NCBI GenBank assembly: GCA_039808365.1
Contig: JBDHSX010000005.1
Coordinates: 1-64,000 of the forward strand
DNA: 64,000 nt
Direction of reading: 5' to 3'
Source of the DNA: 62-47 sp039808365
GTDB taxonomy: Bacteria > Pseudomonadota > Alphaproteobacteria > Rhizobiales > Xanthobacteraceae
Shown here: positions 36,855-45,607 of the stretch, one piece after another
Layout: every line of letters begins with the position of its first letter
Numbering within the stretch: position 1 is the stretch's first letter
The notes under the pieces: model-generated
The model's database searches: none
The model's input: only the letters and a program-made list of their open reading frames with translations
What the model was told of the DNA's origin: nothing
Program-made: the position numbers and the translations under genes

Positions 36855-38021
36855 ATGACGATGCCGAAACCCAGGGACCCTCACACCGTGGCCGTCGCCA
36901 ACGGCATTGCGACCGATCCCGCCTTCCGTTCGGTGACGCCACCGATCTATCTGTCGAGCACCTTCGCATTCCCGGCCTATGAAAAGGCGGGACCTTACGA
37001 CTATACGCGCACCGCCAATCCGAGCCGCGACATGCTGGCGGACACCCTCGCCAAGCTCGAAGGCGGGGCCGGCGCGGTGGTGGTGTGCTCGGGCATGGCG
37101 GCCATCGACGTGGTGCTGTCGCGCGCGCCGCGCGGCGGGCTGGTGATCGCCCCGCACGATTGCTATGGCGGCACCCATCGCTTGCTCGCGGCGCGCGAGC
37201 AGTGCGGGCAGATCGAACTGGCGCTGGTCGATTTTCACGATGCGGCGGCGCTGGCGGCGGCGATGGCGCGCAGGCCTGCGCTGATCCTGGTCGAGACACC
37301 GAGCAATCCGTTGATGCGCATCACCGACATCAAGGCGGTGGTGGCAGCCGCGAAGCGGGTGGGGGCCAAGATCGCGGTCGACAACACCTTCCTGTCGCCG
37401 GCGTTGCAGCGGCCGATTGAACTCGGCGCCGATTTCGTCGTGCATTCGACCACAAAATTCCTCAACGGCCATTCCGACGTGGTCGGCGGCGCGGTGATCG
37501 CCGCCGCGGAGGACGACGTCGCGGCGCTGGCGGATTGGGTCAACACCGTCGGCGTCACCGGCGCGCCGTTCGATTCCTATCTGACGCTGCGCGGCGTGCG
37601 TACGCTGTTCGCCCGCGTCGAGCGCCAGCAGGCCAATGCCGCGGCCATCGCCGCGTTCCTGCACGCGCACCGCCAGGTGCGCGCGGTGTATTATCCCGGC
37701 CTGCCGTCGCATCCCGGCCACGCCGTCGCCAAGGCGCAGCAGGAGGGCTTCGGCGCGATGCTGAGTTTCGAACTCAACGGCGGCACCGAGGCGGTGCGGG
37801 CTTTTGTCGAGGCGGTCGAGGTGTTCACGCTGGCGGAATCGCTCGGCGGCGTCGAAAGCCTGATCGCGCATCCGGCCACCATGACCCACGTCAAGATGGG
37901 CGCCGAGGCGCGGCGCGTCGCCGGCATCAGCGACAGTCTGCTGCGGTTGTCGGTGGGGATGGAGGCCGAGGCCGATCTGATCGCCGGGCTGGAAGCCGGT
38001 TTCGCGGCGGTCCGGGGTTGA
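36855..38021 (+). CDS. Cys/Met-metabolism PLP enzyme (cystathionine beta/gamma type)
   Basis: A 388-residue type I PLP enzyme. HSTTKFLNGHSDVVGG carries the PLP lysine, and YTRTANPSRDMLADTLAKLEGG is the family N-terminal signature. It could be a cystathionine gamma-synthase, O-succinylhomoserine sulfhydrylase or cystathionine beta-lyase; the exact reaction cannot be told from these motifs. The location just after cysJI fits use of the sulfide they make. ATG 36855 or ATG 36861 is the start; AGGA is upstream of both. The 162-bp upstream gap has two GC-rich hairpins but no recognisable SAM riboswitch. Confidence 0.82.
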   Translation: MTMPKPRDPHTVAVANGIATDPAFRSVTPPIYLSSTFAFPAYEKAGPYDYTRTANPSRDMLADTLAKLEGGAGAVVVCSGMAAIDVVLSRAPRGGLVIAPHDCYGGTHRLLAAREQCGQIELALVDFHDAAALAAAMARRPALILVETPSNPLMRITDIKAVVAAAKRVGAKIAVDNTFLSPALQRPIELGADFVVHSTTKFLNGHSDVVGGAVIAAAEDDVAALADWVNTVGVTGAPFDSYLTLRGVRTLFARVERQQANAAAIAAFLHAHRQVRAVYYPGLPSHPGHAVAKAQQEGFGAMLSFELNGGTEAVRAFVEAVEVFTLAESLGGVESLIAHPATMTHVKMGAEARRVAGISDSLLRLSVGMEAEADLIAGLEAGFAAVRG

Positions 38022-38025
38022 TGAC

Positions 38026-38913
38026 ATGACCAGCCAGCCCTGTCCGTTTCACGGCGTTTTTCCCTATCTGGTCTCGCCCGTTGATGGAGCCGGGAATATC
38101 CGCGCCGAAGTGCTCGGGCGATTGTGCGACGACCTCATCAAGGCCGGCGTCCACGGGTTGACCCCGCTCGGCTCGACCGGCGAATTCGCCTATCTCACTG
38201 GCGCGCAGCGCATCGCCGTGGCGCAGGCCACCATCGAGGCAGCGCAGCGCCGGGTGCCGGTGATCGTCGGCGTCGCCTCGACGGCGGTGGCCGACGCCGT
38301 GGCCCAGGCGCGCGCCTATCAGCACATGGGCGCCGATGGCGTCCTCGCCATTCTCGAAGCCTATTTCCCACTCAAGGATGCGCAGGTCGAAGCCTATTTC
38401 CGCGCCATCGCCGACGCGGTGGATATTCCGGTGGTGATCTACACCAATCCGAACTTCCAGCGCTCGGACCTCACGCTCGACGTCATCGCGCGCCTCGCCG
38501 AGCATCCGCGTATCGTCGCCATCAAGGATGCCTCCACCAACACCGGCCGCCTGCTGTCGATCATGAATCGCTGCGGCGACAAGCTCGACGTGTTCGCCGC
38601 CTCGGCGCACATTCCGGCGGCGGTGATGCTGATCGGCGGACGCGGCTGGATGGCGGGGCCGGCCTGCGTCGCGCCGCGCGACAGCGTCAAGCTGTACGAT
38701 CTCTGCAAAGCCGGGCGCTGGGACGAGGCGCTGGTGTTGCAGCGGCGGATGTGGCGGCTCAACGAGGCGTTCGCGAAATACAATCTCGCCGCCTGCATCA
38801 AGGCCGGCTTGAGCATTCAGGGCTATGATGTCGGCGATCCCATTTCGCCGCAATCGCCGCTGACGGCGGAGGAGCGCAAAGTGATCGAATCCGTGCTGTC
38901 CGACATCGCATAA
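38026..38913 (+). CDS. DapA-family (dihydrodipicolinate synthase/NAL) aldolase
   Basis: A 295-residue TIM-barrel lyase. The motif TPLGSTGEFAYLT is the pyruvate carboxylate site, VIYTNPNF supplies the catalytic Tyr and VAIKDAS the Schiff-base Lys. It starts 4 bp after the PLP enzyme stop, so the two are probably co-transcribed. Because the enzyme family covers lysine biosynthesis, sialic-acid cleavage and sugar-acid or hydroxyproline breakdown, the substrate is open. The adjacent molybdenum hydroxylase suggests a catabolic role rather than lysine synthesis. Confidence 0.78.
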   Translation: MTSQPCPFHGVFPYLVSPVDGAGNIRAEVLGRLCDDLIKAGVHGLTPLGSTGEFAYLTGAQRIAVAQATIEAAQRRVPVIVGVASTAVADAVAQARAYQHMGADGVLAILEAYFPLKDAQVEAYFRAIADAVDIPVVIYTNPNFQRSDLTLDVIARLAEHPRIVAIKDASTNTGRLLSIMNRCGDKLDVFAASAHIPAAVMLIGGRGWMAGPACVAPRDSVKLYDLCKAGRWDEALVLQRRMWRLNEAFAKYNLAACIKAGLSIQGYDVGDPISPQSPLTAEERKVIESVLSDIA

Positions 38914-38932
38914 TGCCCGAGGGTTTATTCGC

Positions 38933-41278
38933 ATGAACATTCTGCCCGCCAACATGCGTTTCGGTGCCGGCCAGCCGGTCAAGCGGCTGGAGGACCCACG
39001 GCTCTTGATCGGGGCCGGCAAGTATCTTGACGACAAGCCGGCGGACGGCGCGTTGTGGCTGGTGCTGCTGCGCTCGCCGCACGCCCATGCCCGCATCGTG
39101 TCAATCGACGGCGCGGCGGCGCGGACGATGTCCGGCGTCGAAGCCGTCTTCACCGGCGCCGATCTGGTCGCCGATGATATCGGCGAGATACCGACGCTGC
39201 CGATCTTCAAGCGGCCCGACGGCTCCGCGATGCTGCTGCCGCCGCGCCGCCTGCTGGCGCACGGGGTGGTGCGCTTCACCGGCGAGCCGGTGGCGGCGGT
39301 GGTCGCGGCGACGCCGGATGCGGCGCGGCTGGCCGTGGAAGCGATCGAGGTCACGTACGAGGTGCTGCCGTCGGTGGTTGATCCGGTCGCCGCCGCGGCG
39401 CCGGATGCGCCGCGCGCGTGGCAGGAGGCGCCGGACAACATCGTCGCGGCGATGACCTACGGCGACGCCGCCAAGGTCGAGAAGGCGTTCGCGACGGCGA
39501 AGCATGTCGTGACCCTCGATGTCGCCAGCCAGCGGCTGGTGCCGTCGGCGATGGAGCCGCGCGGCGTCATCGCCGAGATCGAAAAATCGTCAGGGCGGCT
39601 GATCCTGCACGTGCAGTCGCAGACGCCGACCTCGACGCGCGACATTCTCGCCGACGCCATCCTGAAGCGGCCGAAAGAAAGCATCCACGTCAAGGTCGGC
39701 GACATGGGCGGCGGCTTCGGGCAGAAAACCGGGCTTTATCCCGAGGACGGGCTGGTCGCCTATGCGGCGGTGAAACTGGGCCGCAAGGTGCGCTGGCGCG
39801 GCGAGCGCACCGACGAGTTCGTCGGCGGCACCCATGGCCGCGACCTGACGTCGACGGCCGAGTTCGCGCTGAACGCGAGGGGACGGGTGCTGGCCTATCG
39901 GGTGCGATCGATCGGCGGCACCGGCGCGTGTCTCGCCGGCGCCGGCGTGCTGATTCCGCTGGTGCTCGGGCCGTTCGTGGCCACCGGCGTCTACGATCTT
40001 CCGCTGGTGCATTTCGACGTCAAGGCGGTGATGACCAACACCGCGCCGGTCGGCGCCTATCGCGGCGCGGGCCGGCCGGAGGCGGTGTTTGTGGTCGAGC
40101 GGCTGATGGATGCGGCGGCCCGGCAGCTCGGCATGGATCCGCGCCAGATCCGTAAGGTCAACTTCATCAAGCCCGATCAACTGCCCTATACCAACGCCGT
40201 CGGCCAAGTCTATGACAGCGGCGCCTTCGCGCATATGCTCGACCGCGCCTCGGACCAGGCGGACTGGGACGGCTTCGCCGCGCGCAGGAAAGCCGCGAGG
40301 AAGAAGGGGCTGCTCTACGGCCGCGGCCTGACCAGCTACATCGAATGGACCGGCGGCCGCGCCCACAGCGAGAAGGTCAGCCTGCACGCCACCGCCGAAG
40401 GGCGCGTCGTGCTGCATTCGGGCACCCAGGCGATGGGGCAGGGACTGGAGACCAGCTATTCGCAGATGATCGCGGCCGCGCTCGGCATCCCGCTCGACAA
40501 GATCGACGTGATTCAGGGCGACACCGATCTGGCGCAGGGGTTCGGCAGCGTCGGCTCGCGCTCGCTATTCGTCGGCGGCACCGCGGTTGCGGTCTCGTCG
40601 GCGGATCTGATCGCCAAGGCGCGCGAGAAGGCGTCGCATCTCCTGGAAGCCGCGGTCGGGGACATCGAATACGCCGACGGTTGGCTGACCGTGGTCGGCA
40701 CCGATCGCCGCATCGGATTGTTCGACATCGCCAAGGCGGAACAGAACGCGCGGCTCAGTGTTGACAGCACCGGCGAGGTCGACGGACCGAGCTGGCCCAA
40801 CGGCGTGCACATCTGCGAGGTGGAAATTGATCCGGAGACCGGCATGACCCGCGTGGCGCGCTATGCGACCGTCGACGACGTCGGCGTCGCTGTGAATCCG
40901 ATGCTGGTCGCAGGCCAGGTGCACGGCGGCGTCGCGCAGGGCATCGGTCAGGCGCTGTTTGAGGCCGTCGTCTACGACCCTGACGGCCAGCTCCTCACCG
41001 CGAGCTATCAGGATTATTGCGTCCCGCGCGCCGGCGACGTTCCGCCGATCGCGGTGACGCTGGACGCTTCCGCGCCGTGCCGGACCAATCCGCTCGGCGC
41101 CAAGGGATGCGGCGAATCCGGCGCGATCGGCGGCCCGCCCTGTATCGTCAACGGGGTGATGGACGCGCTCGCGCCGCTCGGCATCACCGCGCTCGACACG
41201 CCGCTGACGCCGGTCAAGATCTGGCAAGCCATTCAGGAGGCAAGGCCGCGCGGCAGGGGGCGCGGGACTTCACCGTAA
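38933..41278 (+). CDS. Xanthine dehydrogenase-family molybdenum hydroxylase, large subunit
   Basis: A 781-residue molybdopterin subunit of the xanthine dehydrogenase/form II CoxL family. GDMGGGFGQKTGLYPED, AYRGAGRPEAVFVVERLMD and, at the C-terminus, GAKGCGESGAIGGPPCIVNGVMDA contain the molybdenum-binding loops; the last has the catalytic Glu. AYRGAGR rather than AYRCSFR argues against true CO dehydrogenase. The usual partners, a FAD subunit and a 2Fe-2S subunit, are not in the window, so they must be encoded elsewhere. It lies 19 bp after the DapA-family gene. Confidence 0.85.
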   Translation: MNILPANMRFGAGQPVKRLEDPRLLIGAGKYLDDKPADGALWLVLLRSPHAHARIVSIDGAAARTMSGVEAVFTGADLVADDIGEIPTLPIFKRPDGSAMLLPPRRLLAHGVVRFTGEPVAAVVAATPDAARLAVEAIEVTYEVLPSVVDPVAAAAPDAPRAWQEAPDNIVAAMTYGDAAKVEKAFATAKHVVTLDVASQRLVPSAMEPRGVIAEIEKSSGRLILHVQSQTPTSTRDILADAILKRPKESIHVKVGDMGGGFGQKTGLYPEDGLVAYAAVKLGRKVRWRGERTDEFVGGTHGRDLTSTAEFALNARGRVLAYRVRSIGGTGACLAGAGVLIPLVLGPFVATGVYDLPLVHFDVKAVMTNTAPVGAYRGAGRPEAVFVVERLMDAAARQLGMDPRQIRKVNFIKPDQLPYTNAVGQVYDSGAFAHMLDRASDQADWDGFAARRKAARKKGLLYGRGLTSYIEWTGGRAHSEKVSLHATAEGRVVLHSGTQAMGQGLETSYSQMIAAALGIPLDKIDVIQGDTDLAQGFGSVGSRSLFVGGTAVAVSSADLIAKAREKASHLLEAAVGDIEYADGWLTVVGTDRRIGLFDIAKAEQNARLSVDSTGEVDGPSWPNGVHICEVEIDPETGMTRVARYATVDDVGVAVNPMLVAGQVHGGVAQGIGQALFEAVVYDPDGQLLTASYQDYCVPRAGDVPPIAVTLDASAPCRTNPLGAKGCGESGAIGGPPCIVNGVMDALAPLGITALDTPLTPVKIWQAIQEARPRGRGRGTSP

Positions 41279-41422
41279 TCCGCCAAGAATCAGCCAAGAA
41301 TCCGCTAACAATCCGTCAGGTGTGGCGTTCGCGGCGGTTTGGGCTATGGTCGCGGGGCTCGCGGCGTGTGTTGCGACACGCCGCCGTGGCGCTTCCTTGT
41401 GACGACATGACAGGAGACATTG

Positions 41423-42043
41423 ATGCGTCGGTTTCTCACCATCCTTGCGGCCCTGGCGACATTGAGCCTGACCAATTGCGGTTACAACGCGATCCAGAGC
41501 GAGGACGAGCAGATCAAATCGAGCTGGTCGGAGGTGGTGAACCAGTATCAGCGCCGCGCCGACCTGGTCCCCAACCTGGTCAATTCGGTGAAGGGGTTCG
41601 CGCAGCAGGAAAAGGACGTGCTGCTCGGTGTCACCAACGCGCGCGCCAAGGTCGGCAGCATTCAGGCGACGCCGGAGACGCTGAACGATCCCGCCGCGTT
41701 CAACAAGTTCCAGCAGGCGCAGGGCGAATTGTCGAGCGCGCTGTCGCGCCTGCTGGTGGTGACGGAGAACTATCCGCAACTGAAATCGGACGCGCTGTTT
41801 CGCGATCTGATGGCGCAGTTGGAGGGCACCGAGAACCGCATCACCGTAGCGCGCAACCGCTACATCAAGTCGGTGCAGGATTATAACGTCACGGTGCGCT
41901 CGTTCCCGTCGAATCTGACGGCGATGATGTTCGGCTACAAGGAAAAGCCGAATTTCACCGTGGACAACGAAAAGGCGATCTCGACCGCGCCGAAGGTCGA
42001 TTTCAACGCGCCGGCGCCCGCGCAGCCCGCGCCGGCCAAATAG
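41423..42043 (+). CDS. LemA-family lipoprotein
   Basis: A 206-residue protein. A signal with the lipobox LTNC gives a lipidated Cys near residue 20. A long helical LemA core follows (NQYQRRADLVPNLVNSVKGFA is the family hallmark), then a Pro/Ala tail. ATG 41423 follows AGGAG by six bases. LemA proteins often sit beside TPM-domain proteins, as here, but their role is unclear; envelope maintenance or proteolysis are suggestions in the literature. Confidence 0.9.
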   Translation: MRRFLTILAALATLSLTNCGYNAIQSEDEQIKSSWSEVVNQYQRRADLVPNLVNSVKGFAQQEKDVLLGVTNARAKVGSIQATPETLNDPAAFNKFQQAQGELSSALSRLLVVTENYPQLKSDALFRDLMAQLEGTENRITVARNRYIKSVQDYNVTVRSFPSNLTAMMFGYKEKPNFTVDNEKAISTAPKVDFNAPAPAQPAPAK

Positions 42044-42058
42044 ACCGGCGGATCGTCC

Positions 42059-42931
42059 ATGACAGCGATCAAAACGGTCGCGGCGGCGCTGCTGGCATGG
42101 ATGCTGTGCTGGACCGCCGTCGCGGTCGCCGACGTCGCCGTCCCGCCGCTCACCGGCCGCGTGGTCGACCTAACCGCGACGCTGACGCCGGAGCAGATCA
42201 CGGCGCTCGACGGCAGGCTGCAAGCGTTCGAGCAACGCAAGGGCAGCCAGGTCGCCGTTCTGATCGTGCCGACCACCGCGCCCGAGACCATCGAGCAGTT
42301 CTCGATCCGGGTCGCCGAGGCATGGAAAATCGGTCGCAACAAGATCGACGACGGCGCGATCCTGGTGATCGCCAAGGATGACCGCGCGTTGCGAATCGAG
42401 GTCGGCTACGGTCTGGAAGGCGCGCTGACCGACGTGACGTCGCGGCGCATCATCGACGAGATCATCGCGCCGAAATTCCGCGCCGGCGATTTCGCGGGCG
42501 GCATTTCGGCCGGCGTCGACCGCATCACCGGCGTGATCGACGGCGAGCCGCTGCCGGAGCCGAAACGCCGGCAAGGAAGCGCGACCGCGTTCGACAACCT
42601 CGAAACTATCGGCCCGTTCGCGTTCTTCGCGGCTCTGGTGTTCGGCGGCGTGTTTCGCGCGATATTCGGCCGGTTGCTGGGGGCGGCACTCACCGGCGGC
42701 CTGGTCGGGGCGGTGATCTGGTTGATGGCCGGCACGTTTGCGCTCGCGGCGATTATCGGCGCGGTCGCCTTCGTCTTCACGTTGATCGGCGACAGCGTGG
42801 TGTCGTCCGGGCGCGGTGGGCGCGGCGGCTGGTCGGGCGGTGGCGGCGGCTGGTCCGGCGGATCGGGCGGCGGCGGCTTCAGCGGCGGCGGCGGCAGTTT
42901 CGGCGGCGGCGGCGCGTCGGGGAGATGGTGA
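42059..42931 (+). CDS. TPM-domain (YgcG-type) membrane protein with Gly-rich tail
   Basis: A 290-residue protein: signal peptide (1-25), TPM domain (about 33-150, with VEVGYGLEGALTD-type sequence), two or three C-terminal hydrophobic spans and a Gly/Ser-rich tail starting SGRGGRGGWSGGGGG. The tail is low-complexity and presumably disordered. It follows lemA by 15 bp. Its function is not known; relatives in plants help photosystem II repair. Confidence 0.85.
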   Translation: MTAIKTVAAALLAWMLCWTAVAVADVAVPPLTGRVVDLTATLTPEQITALDGRLQAFEQRKGSQVAVLIVPTTAPETIEQFSIRVAEAWKIGRNKIDDGAILVIAKDDRALRIEVGYGLEGALTDVTSRRIIDEIIAPKFRAGDFAGGISAGVDRITGVIDGEPLPEPKRRQGSATAFDNLETIGPFAFFAALVFGGVFRAIFGRLLGAALTGGLVGAVIWLMAGTFALAAIIGAVAFVFTLIGDSVVSSGRGGRGGWSGGGGGWSGGSGGGGFSGGGGSFGGGGASGRW

Positions 42932-42933
42932 CG

Positions 42934-43431
42934 ATGAGCATCGCACGGGTCTGCCGGCATCTCCTCGCCAACCGCTCGCGGGTCAAGCGGGCGTTTTCGC
43001 AGGCGTCGCTTGACGCCATCGAGCAGGCCATCAAGGCGAGCGAGGCGACCCACGCCGGCCAGATCCGGTTCGTCGTCGAGGGCGCGCTGGACGGCCGACC
43101 GCTGTTTCGCGACCAGCCGGCCCGCGAGCGGGCGCTGGATCTGTTCGCGCACCTGCGCGTTTGGGACACCGCGCACAATAGCGGCGTGTTGATCTATGTG
43201 CTGCTGGCGGATCGCAATGTCGAGATCGTCGCTGACCGCGGCATCGACGCGGCGGTCGGCCATGCCGCGTGGCAGCGGATTTGCGACGCGATGGAGAACG
43301 AATTCGGCGCGGGGCGGTTCGAACAGGGCGTCATCGCCGGCATTGCGGCGGTCACCCGGCACCTCGTGACGCATTTTCCCAGACGCGGCGACGGCCGCAA
43401 CGAACTCCCGGATTCGCCGGTCGTTCTTTGA
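42934..43431 (+). CDS. TPM-domain protein, second copy in the cassette
   Basis: A 165-residue protein with a TPM domain (about 25-150) but no signal peptide and no membrane span. It is therefore probably cytoplasmic or held by partners. GGAG lies nine bases before ATG 42934; ATG 42925 is an alternative start overlapping the previous gene. It is the third gene of lemA-TPM-TPM. A tandem second TPM lacking an export signal is notable. Confidence 0.78.
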   Translation: MSIARVCRHLLANRSRVKRAFSQASLDAIEQAIKASEATHAGQIRFVVEGALDGRPLFRDQPARERALDLFAHLRVWDTAHNSGVLIYVLLADRNVEIVADRGIDAAVGHAAWQRICDAMENEFGAGRFEQGVIAGIAAVTRHLVTHFPRRGDGRNELPDSPVVL

Positions 43432-43458
43432 GCGATCAATCGTCATTAAACGATCAAT

Positions 43459-43576
43459 CGTCATCGCGAGCACTCGGATCGGCGTTTCACGCCGTCCGAG
43501 CACAGGCTCCGCGAAGCAATCCAGTCCTTCTTCAAGAATCTGGATTGCTTCGTCGCTCACGCGCCTCGCAATGACG
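43459..43576. repeat. Dispersed palindromic repeat, full copy
   Basis: An element bounded by CGTCATCGCGAG and CTCGCAATGACG, near-inverted ends, with internal arms GAAGCAATCCAG and CTGGATTGCTTC. The whole can fold into a long hairpin. The same ends recur at 45420, 54188 and 61982, and partly at 1. It sits between convergent genes (the TPM gene and a GST). Confidence 0.8.
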
Positions 43577-43607
43577 AAAAAAATGCGCGTTGAAGATGGC
43601 GGCGGTG

Positions 43608-44219
43608 CTACGCCTTGGTGGAAGGCCGTTCCGCGATCCGCTTGAACCACGCGGCGATATTGGTATTGGCCGGATCGAGCGGCTGGCCCACCTGCGCGCC
43701 GAAGTCGAGCCAGCAATACAGCATCATGTCGGCGAGCGTGAAGCGCGCCTCGCAGACGTATTGCTTGCCCTGCATCTGGCCGTCGAGCCAGCGCAGACGG
43801 TCGGCCGCGATTTTCTTTAATCCGGGCGCGGCTTCCGGCACGCAGACGATGCGATCCTTGAACAGCTTCAGCCCCTCGCTGAAACGGAAGCCCATGGCGA
43901 GCGGCTCGCAGATGTTGAGGTCGATGCGCCGCGTCCACATCCGGCTCTCGGCGCGCTCCTCGGGCGTGGTCCCGATCAGCGCCGGTGCGGGATGCTTTTC
44001 TTCGAGGTATTCGCAGATCGGGATGACTTCGGACAGGTAGCTGCCGTTGTCGAGTTCGAGCGTCGGCATCTGGCCGTGCGGGTTGCGCGCCAGATGCGCC
44101 GGCTGGCGGTTCTCGCCGCCGCGCAGATCGACGGTCTGGGTCGGAATGCTCAAACCCTTTTCGGCGATGAACATGCGCACGAGGCGTGGGTTGGGTCCGA
44201 CGGAATCGTAAAGCTTCAT
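43608..44219 (-). CDS. Glutathione S-transferase family protein
   Basis: A 203-residue GST-like protein. The N-terminal thioredoxin fold begins MKLYDSVGPNPRLVRMFIAEKGL, with NPHGQMPTLEL (cis-Pro) and YLSEVIPICEYLE. The alpha-helical C-terminal domain follows. Substrate and whether it uses glutathione are not determinable. The upstream 256-bp gap holds an inverted repeat, ATTTGG (44421-44426) with CCAAAT (44443-44448), of unknown meaning. Confidence 0.85.
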   Translation of the reverse strand: MKLYDSVGPNPRLVRMFIAEKGLSIPTQTVDLRGGENRQPAHLARNPHGQMPTLELDNGSYLSEVIPICEYLEEKHPAPALIGTTPEERAESRMWTRRIDLNICEPLAMGFRFSEGLKLFKDRIVCVPEAAPGLKKIAADRLRWLDGQMQGKQYVCEARFTLADMMLYCWLDFGAQVGQPLDPANTNIAAWFKRIAERPSTKA

Positions 44220-44475
44220 GTTGCCCCCCTGATGTCACATTTTGAGCTTTCGCGGCGGATGTTACCGCGTTTTCCGGTGAAGGGTAAACCGGGCACACGG
44301 GGAAAACCCACTACATGAAGGAGTTAGGCGATGGGCCGAAGGACGCGCGATGCAACGGACGGTTGTTCAGGTGCCAGTCAGGTCGCGCCATCCATAATTA
44401 CGGCACAGTCGTTCGTAACCATTTGGCAAACTATCATCGTTACCAAATAGTCAATCTGTCGAGGACTTCAGACCT

Positions 44476-45396
44476 GTGAGCGAACATATGGCCGATCAGA
44501 ATCGGGACGATCGCACGGATCCCGCCATCAATGACGCCGCCGTCCATTCCGGCTCAGCCAATGCCGATACTGCCGGCTCCAGCGCCGCCGAGCCCGTCGC
44601 GGCGGCGTCGGACGCCGCCACGGGGCAGGACAAGCCGGCGGCGAAGGCGAGCGGCCGCCACATCATGGTGCTGCCGCCCTCGCGCGACGGCCAGTGGAAG
44701 ACGGCCGGCGAGGACGCCGCGACAGAGGCTGCCGCGAGCAAGCCGGGTCGGTCCCGCAAGCGCCGGCTGACCGCGATAGCGGCGATCTTCGCGCTGGCGG
44801 CGGTCGCGGGCGTGGTCGGCGGCGCGCTGGCGTCGGCCGCATTCGGGCACATGTTCGCGCGCAAGGCCAATCCCGCCGCCGAGCAGCAGGTGCAGGCATT
44901 GAACGCGACGATTACCAAGCTCAACGCCGAAGTGGCCGCGCTGAAGGCGGGCGTCGATCGCGGCGCCAAGGCCGATGCCGCGCAGCTGGCGAAGATCACC
45001 GACCGGGTCGAGAAGGTCGAGAAGGCGCAGGCCGAGCCTGCCGCCAAGCTCGCCAAGCTCGGCGAAGCCGTCGAGAAACTTCGCGTCGCCGCAGCTACAC
45101 CCGCCGCGCCGGCGCAGGCCTCCGCCAGGGAGACCGCGAAGGAGATCACCGGTTCGGTTCCGACACCGGCGGCCGTGGCCAGCAGGGCGGCCCCCGAGGT
45201 CAATCGGCTGCCGACGGTGCAGGGCTGGCGCATTCGCAATGTCGGCAATGGCGGAGCGCTGATCGAGGGCCGGGACGGTCTTTACGAAGTCTATGCCGGG
45301 GACCCTCTGCCCGGTCTCGGCCGCGTCGACGCCATTCGCAGGCAGGACGGCCGCTGGGTGGTGGTGACCAGCAAGGGCCTGATCGTCGCGCGTTAA
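44476..45396 (+). CDS. Membrane-anchored coiled-coil protein of unknown function
   Basis: A 306-residue protein starting with GTG; GAGGA is ten bases upstream, and an in-frame ATG is at 44488. The N-terminal ~95 residues are Ala/Asp-rich and cytoplasmic-looking. A single span follows (about 99-123), then a periplasmic coiled-coil (about 130-205, Ala/Lys/Glu heptads) and a conserved-looking C-terminal domain, RIRNVGNGGALIEGRDGLYEVYAGDPLPGLG. I do not recognise a family. The last part resembles a short beta-rich binding module. It may be an envelope organiser; that is only a guess. Confidence 0.7.
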   Translation: MSEHMADQNRDDRTDPAINDAAVHSGSANADTAGSSAAEPVAAASDAATGQDKPAAKASGRHIMVLPPSRDGQWKTAGEDAATEAAASKPGRSRKRRLTAIAAIFALAAVAGVVGGALASAAFGHMFARKANPAAEQQVQALNATITKLNAEVAALKAGVDRGAKADAAQLAKITDRVEKVEKAQAEPAAKLAKLGEAVEKLRVAAATPAAPAQASARETAKEITGSVPTPAAVASRAAPEVNRLPTVQGWRIRNVGNGGALIEGRDGLYEVYAGDPLPGLGRVDAIRRQDGRWVVVTSKGLIVAR

Positions 45397-45419
45397 GATG
45401 GAACGTCATCAGGTCATAT

Positions 45420-45571
45420 CGTCATCACGAGCGCTCGGATCAGCGCCGTAGCGCGTCAAAGACGCGTGTCAACGCGCTTTCGGCGATGTCCGAAGCACAG
45501 CCTCTGCGAAGCAATTCAGTGTTCGGAAGACATTCTGGATTGCTTCGTCGCTGACACTCCTCGCAATGACG
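45420..45571. repeat. Dispersed palindromic repeat, full copy
   Basis: Starts CGTCATCACGAGCGCTCGG and ends CTCGCAATGACGG. It is longer than the other copies because of an internal stretch around 45445-45480. It contains GCGAAGCAATTCAG and CTGGATTGCTTCGTCGC. It lies between convergent genes. Confidence 0.78.
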
Positions 45572-45607
45572 GCGCGGCATAAGCGATCAAGGCAAATCCA
45601 TCGCGCG

